Positions 16,229 through 24,155 of a stretch of 64,000 bases of DNA are shown here, in pieces; the first letter of the stretch is position 1, and each line of letters starts with the position of its first letter. Where the stretch lies: NCBI RefSeq assembly GCF_028737265.1, contig NZ_JAQZAK010000008.1:1-64000 (forward strand), given 5' to 3'. The translations under genes and the position numbers were made by a program. The stretch comes from Actinomycetospora callitridis (GTDB lineage: Bacteria > Actinomycetota > Actinomycetes > Mycobacteriales > Pseudonocardiaceae). The notes beneath the pieces are model-generated. The model worked only from the letters and a program-made list of their open reading frames with translations, had not been told where the DNA came from and made no database searches.

Positions 16229-17016
16229 CCGATGAGGCGCGGAGGGACGCGTTGCCGGACCTGAGCGGCGTGCGCGACGCCGTGGCGCTCGCACTGCGCG
16301 GCTCCGATCCCGTGGAGGCGATGCGGGTCGTGTGCCGATCGACGGCGGAGGCGTTGCTGGTCGACGGCGCGGCGATCTCGACCATCACCGGTACCCGCCA
16401 CCGGGAGACGCTGTGCGCGAGCGACGAGACCGCCGCCGAGCTCGAGGAGCTGCAGTACAGCCTCGGGGAAGGACCCTGCTTCGAGGCGTTCGACCTCGGG
16501 GTCCCCGTCCTGCTGCCCGACCTCGACGGCACGGCCGGCTCGCGCTGGCCGATCTATGTCTCCCGGGTGGTGGAGCACTCGCACGCCCGGGCGGTGTTCG
16601 TTTTCCCGGTGCGGTTCGCGTCGCTGCGGATCGGCACGCTGAGCACCTACCGCACGACCCCGGCCCCCCTCGGTCCCGAGGCCCTCGCCGCCGGGGGAGA
16701 ACTGGCCCAGACCGCGGCGTTGGTGCTTCTGAGCCTCCAGGATCCGGCCGGTACCGCCGCCCAGGTCCAGCGTGAGGTCTCGGCAGGACGGCTCGGCGTC
16801 CAGGTGGCGGGGCACGACAAGGTGCACATGGCTGCGGGCATGCTCGCCGAGCAGCTCGGCCTGTCCACCGATGATGCGTTCGACCGGCTGCGTGGGCACG
16901 CGTTCGTCGAGAGCCGACTGCTCGTCGACGCGGCCTCGGACGTCCTGGCCCACCGGTTGCGTCTCGACCAGGCGGCCGATGGTCCTCCTGACACCACGGG
17001 CTCGCCGGAACGCTGA
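16225..17016 (+). CDS. GAF-ANTAR RNA-binding regulator
   Basis: A 263-aa protein. Residues about 15-180 form a GAF sensor domain with the actinobacterial signature LQYSLGEGPCFEAFDLG and VFVFPVRFASLRIGTLSTY. Residues about 190-245 form an ANTAR domain (KVHMAAGMLAEQLGLSTDDA, FDRLRGHAFVESRLLVDAA) that binds paired hairpins in nascent RNA to antiterminate. GTG 16225 overlaps the upstream STAS stop (GTGA). A perfect palindrome, CGCTGACGTCAGCG (17011-17024), spans the stop codon. RNA targets unknown. Confidence 0.87.
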   Translation: MTDEARRDALPDLSGVRDAVALALRGSDPVEAMRVVCRSTAEALLVDGAAISTITGTRHRETLCASDETAAELEELQYSLGEGPCFEAFDLGVPVLLPDLDGTAGSRWPIYVSRVVEHSHARAVFVFPVRFASLRIGTLSTYRTTPAPLGPEALAAGGELAQTAALVLLSLQDPAGTAAQVQREVSAGRLGVQVAGHDKVHMAAGMLAEQLGLSTDDAFDRLRGHAFVESRLLVDAASDVLAHRLRLDQAADGPPDTTGSPER

Positions 17017-17239
17017 CGTCAGCGGTCCGCGGCCTTCCTGACCGAGCGGGGCAGGGCCGACGGCGTCGAGGTGCTCCTCCCGCACGCCTGGGGTGTCACC
17101 GATCCGTTCGCGGGGCTGTGAGCGCCGGAGCGGCGGGACCAGCGGGGCGTCCACCGCGCCCTGCTTGCTGCCCATGTGTCGGGCTAGCGTGTGCTCCCCC
17201 GGGCACCGACCCCGCACCGAGAGTCGAGGAGCCTCGCCG

Positions 17240-17314
17240 ATGAACGTCCGGACCGAGACGCCGTCCGCGGCTCCCCGTCCAGAACCGGCGGAACCCGGGC
17301 TGTCACGGGGATGA
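17240..17314 (+). CDS. 24-aa leader ORF coupled to nucleotide cyclase
   Basis: ATG 17240 follows GAGGAGCC, a good ribosome site, and the 24-codon frame ends TGA inside the ATGA that starts the cyclase gene. The cyclase itself has only a weak CACGGGG site, so its translation probably depends on ribosomes arriving from this ORF. The peptide is Pro/Glu/Arg-rich with no motif. A TAGCGT box about 50 nt upstream could be the promoter. Confidence 0.5.
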   Translation: MNVRTETPSAAPRPEPAEPGLSRG

Positions 17315-18477
17315 ACCAGCAGCTGAAGGAGCTCGCCGAGCAGCTCGACGCCAACGGTTGGGCGGCGGAGCTGCTCGACCACCGCTGGGACCTGGTCTGG
17401 GTGTCCGACGAGTTGCTGGCGGTGTACGGCGAGCGCGACGCCGAGCAGGTCGGCGTGGGCGGCCACGTCCTCGCGGCGCGGGGGAGGGCCCTGGGTCGGG
17501 GCACGATCACGCAGGACAGCGCGCAGCGGTGGCTGCGCCTCAACGGCCCCTTCCTGCTCCACGACGCCGGGGGCGGCGCCGAGCAGTTCGCCGATATGCT
17601 CGACCCGGACGCGGCGGAAACGCTCCGGGGCTGCGAACCTCGGCCCGCTCCGCCTGCCTGGACCTCGACGGTCGACTTCGCACGCGACGAGTTCTTCGGC
17701 CGGTTCACCTACCTCACCGAGCGGGTCCACGACGCCGCGGGCGAGCTGCTGGGCTACCTCGTCGTCTACACCCTCGACGTGCCCGCGAGCACGGCGGCTC
17801 TGCTGCTGCGCGGTGACCGGGCGATGCACGAGCGGATGGCCGCGCTCGTGCGTCCCGGTCAGCGGTCGGCCGCGGTCCTGTTCGCCGACCTCCGGGCCTC
17901 CGGGTCGCTGTCGCGGCGGCTCCCGAGCTCGGTCTACTTCCGGCTGGTCCGTGACATCAGGACCGCGCTGGAGGCGGCGGTGGCCGAGCGGGGAGGGATC
18001 GTCGGCAAGCACGCCGGCGACGGCGTCAGCGCCCTGTTCCTCGCCGAGCAGCTGGACTCCGCCTCCGGGGCGGCGCGCGCTGCGCTCGAGACCGCGCGTG
18101 GTCTGCCGGAGGCCGTCCGCGAGGTCGCCGGCGGCCTGGCGGACGAGGGCCTGCCGATCGACCCGGACGATTGCCGGCTGAAGATCGCCGTGCACTGGGG
18201 GCCGAGCCTCTACGTCGGCCAGGTCGCGAGCCAGGGCCGCCTCGAGATCACCGCCCTCGGCGACGAGATGAACGAGGCGGCGCGGATCGAGCAGTGCGCC
18301 GCCGGCGGGCAGGTGCTGGCGTCGAAGGCGCTCGTCGAGAGGCTCGACGAGCAGGACGTCGCGGCGCTCGGCCTCGACCCGTCCCGGGTCGTCTACCGGG
18401 CGATCGCCGACATCGAGGGTGTCGACGAGAAGGCCAAGCGCGACGCCGGGTCGGTCGCCGTCGCCGACCTGCTCTGA
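17311..18477 (+). CDS. Class III adenylate/guanylate cyclase
   Basis: A 388-aa cytoplasmic protein. The N-terminal ~185 residues are a sensor-like region with PAS-like patterns (WDLVWVSDELLAVYG). The C-terminal cyclase domain has the first metal Asp in AVLFADLRASG, the second Asp in IVGKHAGDGVSALF, the substrate-selecting region ITALGD and the transition-state Asn/Arg in EMNEAARIE. All residues needed for catalysis appear present. No membrane segment. ATG 17311 overlaps the stop of a 24-codon leader ORF. cAMP is the more usual product of this class in actinobacteria; the signal is unknown. Confidence 0.87.
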   Translation: MNQQLKELAEQLDANGWAAELLDHRWDLVWVSDELLAVYGERDAEQVGVGGHVLAARGRALGRGTITQDSAQRWLRLNGPFLLHDAGGGAEQFADMLDPDAAETLRGCEPRPAPPAWTSTVDFARDEFFGRFTYLTERVHDAAGELLGYLVVYTLDVPASTAALLLRGDRAMHERMAALVRPGQRSAAVLFADLRASGSLSRRLPSSVYFRLVRDIRTALEAAVAERGGIVGKHAGDGVSALFLAEQLDSASGAARAALETARGLPEAVREVAGGLADEGLPIDPDDCRLKIAVHWGPSLYVGQVASQGRLEITALGDEMNEAARIEQCAAGGQVLASKALVERLDEQDVAALGLDPSRVVYRAIADIEGVDEKAKRDAGSVAVADLL

Positions 18478-18558
18478 CCTCCCGGTGACGTCGGCCGGCA
18501 CGGGCGGTCACCGGCCCCGTCCCGAACCTCTGCGCTGGCATGCCGCACCGCGAGGTGC

Positions 18559-18564
18559 GGGTAT
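18559..18564 (+). promoter_or_regulatory. GGGTAT -10 box upstream of STAS gene
   Basis: GGGTAT matches the -10 of SigB/SigF-type stress promoters and lies 85 bp before the GTG of the next STAS-like gene. No convincing GTTT -35 was seen at the expected spacing, so support is partial. Confidence 0.35.
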
Positions 18565-18649
18565 CCGTGGGTCGAACGTCGACGGTGAAACCCTCCGCCG
18601 TCTCCGAGCTGGGCGACCGACGCGTGGCCCGCTGTGACAGGGAGACGCC

Positions 18650-19060
18650 GTGGCATCGACCGAGCGCGCACCGGAGTCGGCGGACCAGGTCGGTGCCCTC
18701 GATCGGCGTCGACAACGGGCTCTCGAGAAGGCGCTGTCGGACGCGCGAGCTGCCGCGAGTGACAGAGGACCCGAGGTGCTGGCGATCGGTTTGCGGTGCT
18801 TCTCCCGAGGTCGTCTGGCGGTGGCGCTGGTCGGGACGCCGGACGACGACGGGCTCGCGCGCCTTCACGCCCTCACCCGGCACCTGGAGGACCTCGCGGG
18901 CATCGAACTGGTCGTCGACCTCGCGGGCTTCCGAGGATGCAGCCGATCCCTGCTGCGCGTGCTCCACCAGGTGCGTGGTGGCCGCACCAGGGCCGGCGCG
19001 CGGTGCGAGACCGACGACGTCATCTCTCGCCGACGCCGACCGCCGGCAGGTGCCCGGTGA
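18650..19060 (+). CDS. STAS-like protein
   Basis: A 136-aa protein, GTG start after a GGGAGACG site. Residues about 45-115 show the STAS pattern: VLAIGLRCFSRGRLAVALVG, then HLEDLAGIELVVDLAGFRGC with SRSLLRVLHQVR. In a classical anti-sigma antagonist a Ser in 'DxSxxxxxD' is phosphorylated; here FRGCSRSLL offers Cys/Ser in that place. It is convergent with another STAS gene of similar size 51 bp away. Probably a partner-switching or signalling protein; the partner kinase is not encoded here. Confidence 0.62.
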   Translation: MASTERAPESADQVGALDRRRQRALEKALSDARAAASDRGPEVLAIGLRCFSRGRLAVALVGTPDDDGLARLHALTRHLEDLAGIELVVDLAGFRGCSRSLLRVLHQVRGGRTRAGARCETDDVISRRRRPPAGAR

Positions 19061-19111
19061 GGACCCCTTCGTCGCGGCGCAGACGAACGCTCAGGAGGAG
19101 TCGCCTGGTCG

Positions 19112-19543
19112 TCACCCGGCTCGTGGGCCCGGGATCGCCGGGCAGCCGATCTGGTGGCCGTACTCGTCGCGGAGCTCGTCGGGCAGGTTGAGCACGGTCA
19201 CGGCGGCCTCGGCGACCAGGCAACGGATGCGCGCGTGGCCGAGCACCCGCGCCAGGCCGGCGTCGCAGCTGCGGGCGGCCGTCAGGTCGATCACGAGGTG
19301 CCGGCTCGCGAGGTGGTGCACCTCGCGGAGGACCGCGTCGATGTCGCGCACCGTCGCGTGGTCGATGTGCCCGCCCAGCGCCACGACGAGGGCGCCGTCG
19401 TCGAACCGGCGTATCGCGATCACCGCGCGCCCCGAGCGGGCGCCGGCGAGGGCCTCGTCGACGGCCTCGGCCACGGCGGCACGGCGCCGTTGCTCAGTGG
19501 TGCCGGTGCGCATCGCTTCGCGCACCACGGTGTCGACGATCAT
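19112..19543 (-). CDS. STAS-domain protein
   Basis: A 143-aa protein with a STAS-like core: ALVVALGGHIDHATVRDIDA, LVIDLTAARSCDAGLARVLGHARIRC. The DLTAARSCDAGL segment corresponds to the conserved DxSxxxxxD/GL phosphorylation loop and has a Ser. ATG 19543 follows AGGGG. A GGGTAG box lies 64 bp upstream on the same strand, consistent with stress-sigma control. It closely parallels the convergent neighbour at 18650 in length and layout, suggesting duplication followed by divergence. Confidence 0.65.
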   Translation of the reverse strand: MIVDTVVREAMRTGTTEQRRRAAVAEAVDEALAGARSGRAVIAIRRFDDGALVVALGGHIDHATVRDIDAVLREVHHLASRHLVIDLTAARSCDAGLARVLGHARIRCLVAEAAVTVLNLPDELRDEYGHQIGCPAIPGPRAG

Positions 19544-19606
19544 CAGGACCCCTGGGTCTCGACTTCTGAGGAGGTCGCTGCTCGCTCAACGGCTCGTGGT
19601 CCTGGG

Positions 19607-19612
19607 CTACCC
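19607..19612 (-). promoter_or_regulatory. GGGTAG -10 box upstream of STAS gene
   Basis: Reads GGGTAG on the minus strand, 64 bp before the STAS start. Same hexamer as upstream of four other genes in this window; -35 not clear. Confidence 0.35.
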
Positions 19613-19658
19613 ACGACGGCCGGCCCGACTCCCGTCCCGGCCGTTCGAGGGCCGGACC

Positions 19659-20135
19659 TCAGGGTCGAGGCAGATCGCTCGGCATCAGGCCCTCGGAACG
19701 TCCGGCGAGCCCTTCGGACGCCCCTCCCGCGCCGCGACGGACCTCGGCGGCGGTCTCTTCGACCAGCGCACCGGTCTCGGCCATGGTCTCGGCGGGGAAG
19801 GGCATCGGCAGGGTCCTCAACTGCTGCAGGCCGATCGCTCCCACGGCGGCGGCACCACTGCCGTACACGGCGGTGGCGACGAGCGCGGCACCCGACGGCG
19901 GGAGCCAACGCTCCAGCAGACGCAGGCTCGCGCGGTACGCCGACGCCGACGCTGCGAGCCCCAGGACGCCCGCACCACCGAGCAGGCCGAGGGCGGGGGC
20001 GGTGGCCTTGAGCTTGCCCCAGGTCTCCCGCTGCGCGGCGCCGATCTCGCCGCGGACGAGGATCCGGGTCTGCTCGGAGAGGTCGGTCAGCGCTCCCGCG
20101 ATGCCGGCCTGGGGCGACTGCTGCTGTTCGGTCAT
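19659..20135 (-). CDS. Phage-holin-X-like membrane protein (actinobacterial holin X superfamily)
   Basis: A 158-aa protein with the pattern of PF07332-type proteins: N-terminal GALTDLSEQTRILVRGEIGAA amphipathic helix, two hydrophobic segments (ALGLLGGAGVLGLAASASAY, LVATAVYGSGAAAVGAIGL), then MAETGALVEETAAEV. Despite the name these are chromosomal membrane proteins, often in stress regulons, and not lysis holins. A GGTTCG-N16-GGGTAG promoter lies just 11 nt before the ATG, so the message is nearly leaderless and the gene is a likely stress-sigma target. Confidence 0.7.
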   Translation of the reverse strand: MTEQQQSPQAGIAGALTDLSEQTRILVRGEIGAAQRETWGKLKATAPALGLLGGAGVLGLAASASAYRASLRLLERWLPPSGAALVATAVYGSGAAAVGAIGLQQLRTLPMPFPAETMAETGALVEETAAEVRRGAGGASEGLAGRSEGLMPSDLPRP

Positions 20136-20145
20136 GACGCCACGG

Positions 20146-20173
20146 CTACCCGGCGAACGGCATCGGGCGAACC
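20146..20173 (-). promoter_or_regulatory. SigB/SigF-like promoter of holin-X-like gene
   Basis: On the minus strand: GGTTCG (plus-strand CGAACC, 20168-20173), 16-bp spacer, GGGTAG (plus-strand CTACCC, 20146-20151). This is close to the GGTTT-N15-GGGTA consensus of actinobacterial stress sigma factors and is the best match in the window. Confidence 0.55.
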
Positions 20174-20250
20174 GATCCGGAGGACGACGGGACGGGGTCG
20201 GCGCACCGCTGTGCCGCGAGCGTCGACCTGGAGTGTGCGCCCGACGGGCT

Positions 20251-20273
20251 GGGTAGCCAGGCGTCCTGGTTGA
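20251..20273 (+). promoter_or_regulatory. GGGTAG promoter and shared 13-mer upstream of STAS gene
   Basis: GGGTAG (20251-20256), four bases, then GCGTCCTGGTTGA (20261-20273), the same 13-mer found after AGGTAG at 15810. Both copies precede STAS genes on the plus strand, 55-60 nt before the start codon. Confidence 0.45.
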
Positions 20274-20332
20274 GCCCCCCAGCCGTTCGGCGCGCTCGCG
20301 TCGTCCCGCCCGATCGTCCTCCTGGGGAGCCG

Positions 20333-20695
20333 ATGACCACGTTCCGACCCGACACCCACATCGACCCGGCGGCACCGGCCTCGCCACCGCTCGGCGCCAC
20401 CATCGACGTCCGGCGCGTGGCCGCCGCCGGCGGGGTCATCGTCACCGTCGCCGGCACGATCGGTCCCAACGATGCGGCACGGCTCAGCCGCTGCCTGCAC
20501 GGCGAGCTCGACGCCGAGCCGACCGTGCTCGTCATCGACGTGGGCCGAGTCCCGGCCTGCCTCGACGAGGGCGTCGAGGTCCTCACCGTCGTGTGCGCCC
20601 GCGCCCGCGAAGCCGGTGTCGGGCTCCACCTGCTCCACCTCGGCAGCCCCATCGCCCGCGGGTGGCTCTCCGCCGCCGGTCTCGACCAGGTCTGA
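20333..20695 (+). CDS. STAS-like protein
   Basis: A 120-aa protein with a STAS pattern at about residues 25-115: GVIVTVAGTIGPNDAARLSRCLHGELDAEPTVLVIDVGRVPACLDEGVEVL. ATG 20333 follows CTGGGGAG. The LSRCLHGELDA block is almost the same as LSCHLHTELDA in the STAS protein at 15878, and both genes share a promoter region 13-mer, so they are probably paralogues. The phosphorylatable Ser is replaced (VPACLDEG). Likely a signalling scaffold. Confidence 0.65.
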   Translation: MTTFRPDTHIDPAAPASPPLGATIDVRRVAAAGGVIVTVAGTIGPNDAARLSRCLHGELDAEPTVLVIDVGRVPACLDEGVEVLTVVCARAREAGVGLHLLHLGSPIARGWLSAAGLDQV

Positions 20696-20735
20696 GGACC
20701 CGGACCGGCTGACCGGGAGAGCGTTCGGCCAGCTG

Positions 20736-21527
20736 CTACTGACGCGAGCCGATCCAGAGGGAGAGTCCGACGAGGGCGGCCAGCCCGATCGCGAACGCGA
20801 CGAGCCCTTCGGGCACCGGACCGAAGCCGCCGAGGCTGTGGCCGCCGGGGCTGGCACCGTCGGTGTCCTTCACCGTCTCGATGTAGGCGATGATGTTCCG
20901 CTTCTCCTCCGGCGAGAGCTGTGAGTCGGCGAAGACCGGCATGTTCCCGGGGCCCGTGAGCATGGCGGAGTACACCTGATCGGGAGTCGCCGGTTCCAGC
21001 GACGGCGCGACCTTGCCGTCCGAGAGTGCGCCGCCGCGTCCGGTGAAGTTGTGGCACTGGGCGCAGTTGAGCCGGAAGAGGTGTCCGCCGCGGCTGATGT
21101 CCTCGCCGGGACGGGCTTCCTCCGCGGACGGCGTGACCGGGCCGCCACCGGTCGCCTGGACGAGGGCCCCGAGCGCGTCGATCTGCGACGGCGTGAACCG
21201 CGGGGGCTTGCGCTGGGCCTGGGCGCCCTGTTCGGCCAGCGGCATCCGACCGGTGGAGACCTGGAAGTACACCGCCGCCTCGCCGGCGCCCACGAGGCTC
21301 GGGCCACGATCCGGGACGCCCTGCAGGTTCGTGCCGTGGCAGGTGATGCAGGAGCCGTCGTAGAGGGCCCGTCCCTCGCGGACCAGCGCCGGGTCGTCGG
21401 CCTGGGCGACGGGAGCGGTGGGCACGAGCAGGGCGTGGACACCGCCGAGGAGGCAGAGCGCGACGGCGAGCGACACGGCGTGCCGGAGGCGCCGGCGCAG
21501 GGACGGACGGCGATGACGTTCAGCCAC
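20736..21527 (-). CDS. qcrC: Cytochrome bc complex dihaem cytochrome c subunit
   Basis: A 263-aa membrane-anchored dihaem cytochrome c. An N-terminal signal/anchor (AVSLAVALCLLGGVHALLV) is followed by two haem c sites, CITCH and CAQCH, with Met ligands likely in GRMPLAEQG and GNMPVF. A C-terminal helix (GLVAFAIGLAALVGLSLWIG) anchors it. As in other actinobacterial bcc complexes the second haem replaces a soluble cytochrome c and passes electrons straight to the oxidase. GTG 21527 overlaps the end of qcrA. It is the last gene of a seven-gene operon; the B-A-C order differs from the usual C-A-B order. Confidence 0.92.
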   Translation of the reverse strand: MAERHRRPSLRRRLRHAVSLAVALCLLGGVHALLVPTAPVAQADDPALVREGRALYDGSCITCHGTNLQGVPDRGPSLVGAGEAAVYFQVSTGRMPLAEQGAQAQRKPPRFTPSQIDALGALVQATGGGPVTPSAEEARPGEDISRGGHLFRLNCAQCHNFTGRGGALSDGKVAPSLEPATPDQVYSAMLTGPGNMPVFADSQLSPEEKRNIIAYIETVKDTDGASPGGHSLGGFGPVPEGLVAFAIGLAALVGLSLWIGSRQ

Positions 21528-22632
21528 GGGGATCCCGCTCCCAGAAGCCGGGACCGACCGGCTCGATGAAGTCGTGGCGCGCGTAGAGGTAGCCGCACTC
21601 GTCCACGGCGATGGGCAGTTGGGGCAGCGGACGGGCGCCGGGCCCGAAGACGGGCCGGGCGTACTCGTTCGCCTGGAACTCGGTCTGGTGGCAGGGGCAG
21701 AGGATGCGCTGGGTCGACTGCTCGTAGAGCGACACCGGGCAGCCCATGTGCGTGCAGATCTTGGAGTAGGCGTAGAGGTCCCCGAGGTGGAAGTCCTCCT
21801 GCCCGGCGCGCTCGACCACGGCGATCCCGGGTGGCAGGCGGACCAGGACGACCGCGTCGTCGGCGCTGCGCAGCACCGTGGCGAGGCGGTCGGGGTCACC
21901 TCGCTCGGACTCGCGGAACGGGAACACCGACAGCAGGCCGCCGGGTGCCACGTCGTCGGCCCGGACGAGGGTGACGCCGTGCGGGTCCCCGGTGTCGGTG
22001 CGCAGGTAGGTCCGTTCGCCGTTCGGGGAGCGCCACCCGGTGACCAGCAGCGGGGAGAGCTGCCCGGCCGGCCAGGGGCTGCGCCACAGGGCGCCGACGA
22101 AGGTCACGGTGAGGACGCCCGCGAAGGCGGTGCCGGCGGCCAGCACGGTGCGGCGCAGCAGGCGGTGCCGCTTGAGGCCGGTCTGGTGCTCGAGCTCGAC
22201 GAGACGGGCGGCGGCCGTGCGCTGGGCGACCGCGGGCGACGGTCCGTCGTGGCGCTGCTGCACGGCGACGTCGGGCGGGACCAACGTCCTGCCGTAGGCG
22301 GTCAACCCGAAGGCCAGCGCCAGCACGCAGGTCGCGAAGGTGATCCCGAGCATCGGGGTGTACCAGGCCGTCACCGTCCGCTGCGGCCCGACGCCGATGT
22401 AGTGCCAGGGCCACAGGACGTAGACCAGGACGAACGCGACACCACCGAGGGCGGCGAGGGCGAACCACGCGGCGACCCGTCGCTCGGCCCGTCGCTCCGC
22501 CGGGCTGCCCGGGGTGAACCGCTCGTGGTCGTCGACGATCTCGACGTCGTCGAGGCGCGCGCCGACGCGGCCGAGCTCGTGGACGTCCATCCGGTCGAGC
22601 TCGCGCTCCGACGGCGTCCCGTTCTCGCTCAC
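21520..22632 (-). CDS. qcrA: Rieske iron-sulfur subunit of cytochrome bc complex
   Basis: A 370-aa protein with the three-helix N-terminal extension typical of actinobacterial QcrA (WFALAALGGVAFVLVYVLW, MLGITFATCVLALAFGL, LLRRTVLAAGTAFAGVL). The Rieske domain ligates [2Fe-2S] through CTHMGC and CPCHQTEF. GTG 22632 overlaps the qcrB stop by 4 nt. The protein takes electrons from quinol at the QcrB site and passes them to QcrC. Length and architecture are normal for the family. Confidence 0.93.
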   Translation of the reverse strand: MSENGTPSERELDRMDVHELGRVGARLDDVEIVDDHERFTPGSPAERRAERRVAAWFALAALGGVAFVLVYVLWPWHYIGVGPQRTVTAWYTPMLGITFATCVLALAFGLTAYGRTLVPPDVAVQQRHDGPSPAVAQRTAAARLVELEHQTGLKRHRLLRRTVLAAGTAFAGVLTVTFVGALWRSPWPAGQLSPLLVTGWRSPNGERTYLRTDTGDPHGVTLVRADDVAPGGLLSVFPFRESERGDPDRLATVLRSADDAVVLVRLPPGIAVVERAGQEDFHLGDLYAYSKICTHMGCPVSLYEQSTQRILCPCHQTEFQANEYARPVFGPGARPLPQLPIAVDECGYLYARHDFIEPVGPGFWERDPRG

Positions 22633-24155
22633 GACGATCCCTCCGCGTGCTCCCGGGCCGGGACCTTCGGGATGCGGGCCCCGTCGTAGCGCGGCGGGTG
22701 CTCGCCGCCCTCGGGGTCGACCCCGACGAACGGCTGCTGCACCGACCGGTAGGTCCCCTCCGTGGTCTCCTCGACGATCCCGGTGGCCACGCCGCCGGCC
22801 AGGGCGTCGCGGTCGGAGCGCTGCAGCCGCAGGCACACACGCCGGGTGATCACGTAGGCCAGCGGCGGGAGGATCAGCAGCGCGCCGCGCTCGGCCCAGC
22901 GCAGGCCCTCGAGCGGGATCTGGAACACCGTGGCGGCGATGTCGTCGGCGCCGGCGACGGTGAGCACGCCCCAGAAGGTCAGGGCCATGACCCCGATGGC
23001 GGTGCGCGCCGCGTCGTCGCGGGGCCGGTCGAGCAGATTGTGCAGCTCGCGGTCCCGGGTGCGGAGACGGTCGACCAGGGGCCACGCCAGCAGCAGCAGG
23101 ATCAGCACCAGCGGGATCGCGACGCCGGCCCAGAAGCCGGCCGGGACGGTGTATCGGCCGAACACCGCGATGTCGACGCGCGGGAACAGCTTCAGCGAGC
23201 CGATCAACCACAGGGCGTACCAGTCGGGCTGGGAACCGTTGGAGACCTGCGTGGGGTTGTAGGGCCCGTAGTGGAAGATCGGGTTGATCTGGGCGACGCC
23301 GGCGAGCAGGCCCAGCACGCCGGTGACCCCGAGCAGCATCGACACGCTGTGCAGCGAGAACACGGGCAGGGTGCGGTTGCCGACGACGTTGCCCTCGCCG
23401 GCGGGCGGCCCCGCGAACTGGGTGTGCTTCTGGTACCAGACCACGGCCAGGTGCAGGACGATGAGCCCGGCGAGGATCGCGGGGATCAGCAGGACGTGCG
23501 CGATGAAGAAGCGCTCGACGACGATCTCGCCCGGGTACTCGCCGGAGAACACCAACCAGTGCAGCCACGTCCCGATCACGGGGACGGACAGCAGGATGCC
23601 GGAGAAGATGCGGACGCCCGTGCCCGAGAGCAGGTCGTCGATCATCGAGTAGCCGAGGTAGCCCTCGAAGATCGCGAGGACGAGCATCGCCACCCCGAGG
23701 AACCAGTTGATCTCGCGGGGTGCGCGGTAGGCGCCGGTGAAGAAGATCCGGCCCATGTGGAGCATGACGGCGGCCAGGAACACCAACGCCGACCAGTGGT
23801 GCAGCTGGCGCACGAACAGCCCGCCGCGGACGTCGATCGACAGCTGCATCGTGGAGATCCAGGCCCGGCTGCCCTCCAGCCCGGAGGTCGGGACGTAGGA
23901 GCCCTGGTAGACGAGCTCGTCCATCGACGGCACGTAGAACAGGGTGAGGAACACTCCGGATCCGACGAGGACGACGAACGAGTAGAGCGCGATCTCGCCC
24001 CACAGGAACGAGAAGTGCCAGGGAAAGACCTTGTTGACCTGGTGCCGGAAGAGGCCGGCGATCTGGAAGCGGCGTTCGACGCCGCGCGCCACCGCCGCGG
24101 TCGGCGTCCTGCGGTGCGGCCGGTAGCCGCGACCGGTCACCCCGTCGCCGCTCAT
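22629..24155 (-). CDS. qcrB: Cytochrome b subunit of cytochrome bc complex
   Basis: A 508-aa polytopic membrane protein. Haem b ligands are in FVRQLHHWSALVFLAAVMLH and in ERFFIAHVLLIP/LIVLHLAVVW. The quinol-site motif reads PDWY, as is frequent in actinobacteria. GAYRAPREINWFLG is the hallmark connecting loop. The soluble C-terminal tail (PFVGVDPEGGEHPPRYDG) is typical of high-GC Gram-positive QcrB. ATG 24155 overlaps the stop of the CtaG-like gene. It catalyses quinol oxidation at the periplasmic side. Confidence 0.94.
   Translation of the reverse strand: MSGDGVTGRGYRPHRRTPTAAVARGVERRFQIAGLFRHQVNKVFPWHFSFLWGEIALYSFVVLVGSGVFLTLFYVPSMDELVYQGSYVPTSGLEGSRAWISTMQLSIDVRGGLFVRQLHHWSALVFLAAVMLHMGRIFFTGAYRAPREINWFLGVAMLVLAIFEGYLGYSMIDDLLSGTGVRIFSGILLSVPVIGTWLHWLVFSGEYPGEIVVERFFIAHVLLIPAILAGLIVLHLAVVWYQKHTQFAGPPAGEGNVVGNRTLPVFSLHSVSMLLGVTGVLGLLAGVAQINPIFHYGPYNPTQVSNGSQPDWYALWLIGSLKLFPRVDIAVFGRYTVPAGFWAGVAIPLVLILLLLAWPLVDRLRTRDRELHNLLDRPRDDAARTAIGVMALTFWGVLTVAGADDIAATVFQIPLEGLRWAERGALLILPPLAYVITRRVCLRLQRSDRDALAGGVATGIVEETTEGTYRSVQQPFVGVDPEGGEHPPRYDGARIPKVPAREHAEGSS

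Noticed and set aside
19659..20135. Prophage remnant suggested by the holin-like protein
   Set aside because: Holin-X-type proteins are ordinary chromosomal membrane proteins in actinobacteria; no phage structural, lysis or integrase genes are nearby.
20333..20695. Calling all STAS-like proteins anti-anti-sigma factors
   Set aside because: The phosphorylatable Ser is missing or uncertain in at least three, and no cognate anti-sigma kinase is encoded here.
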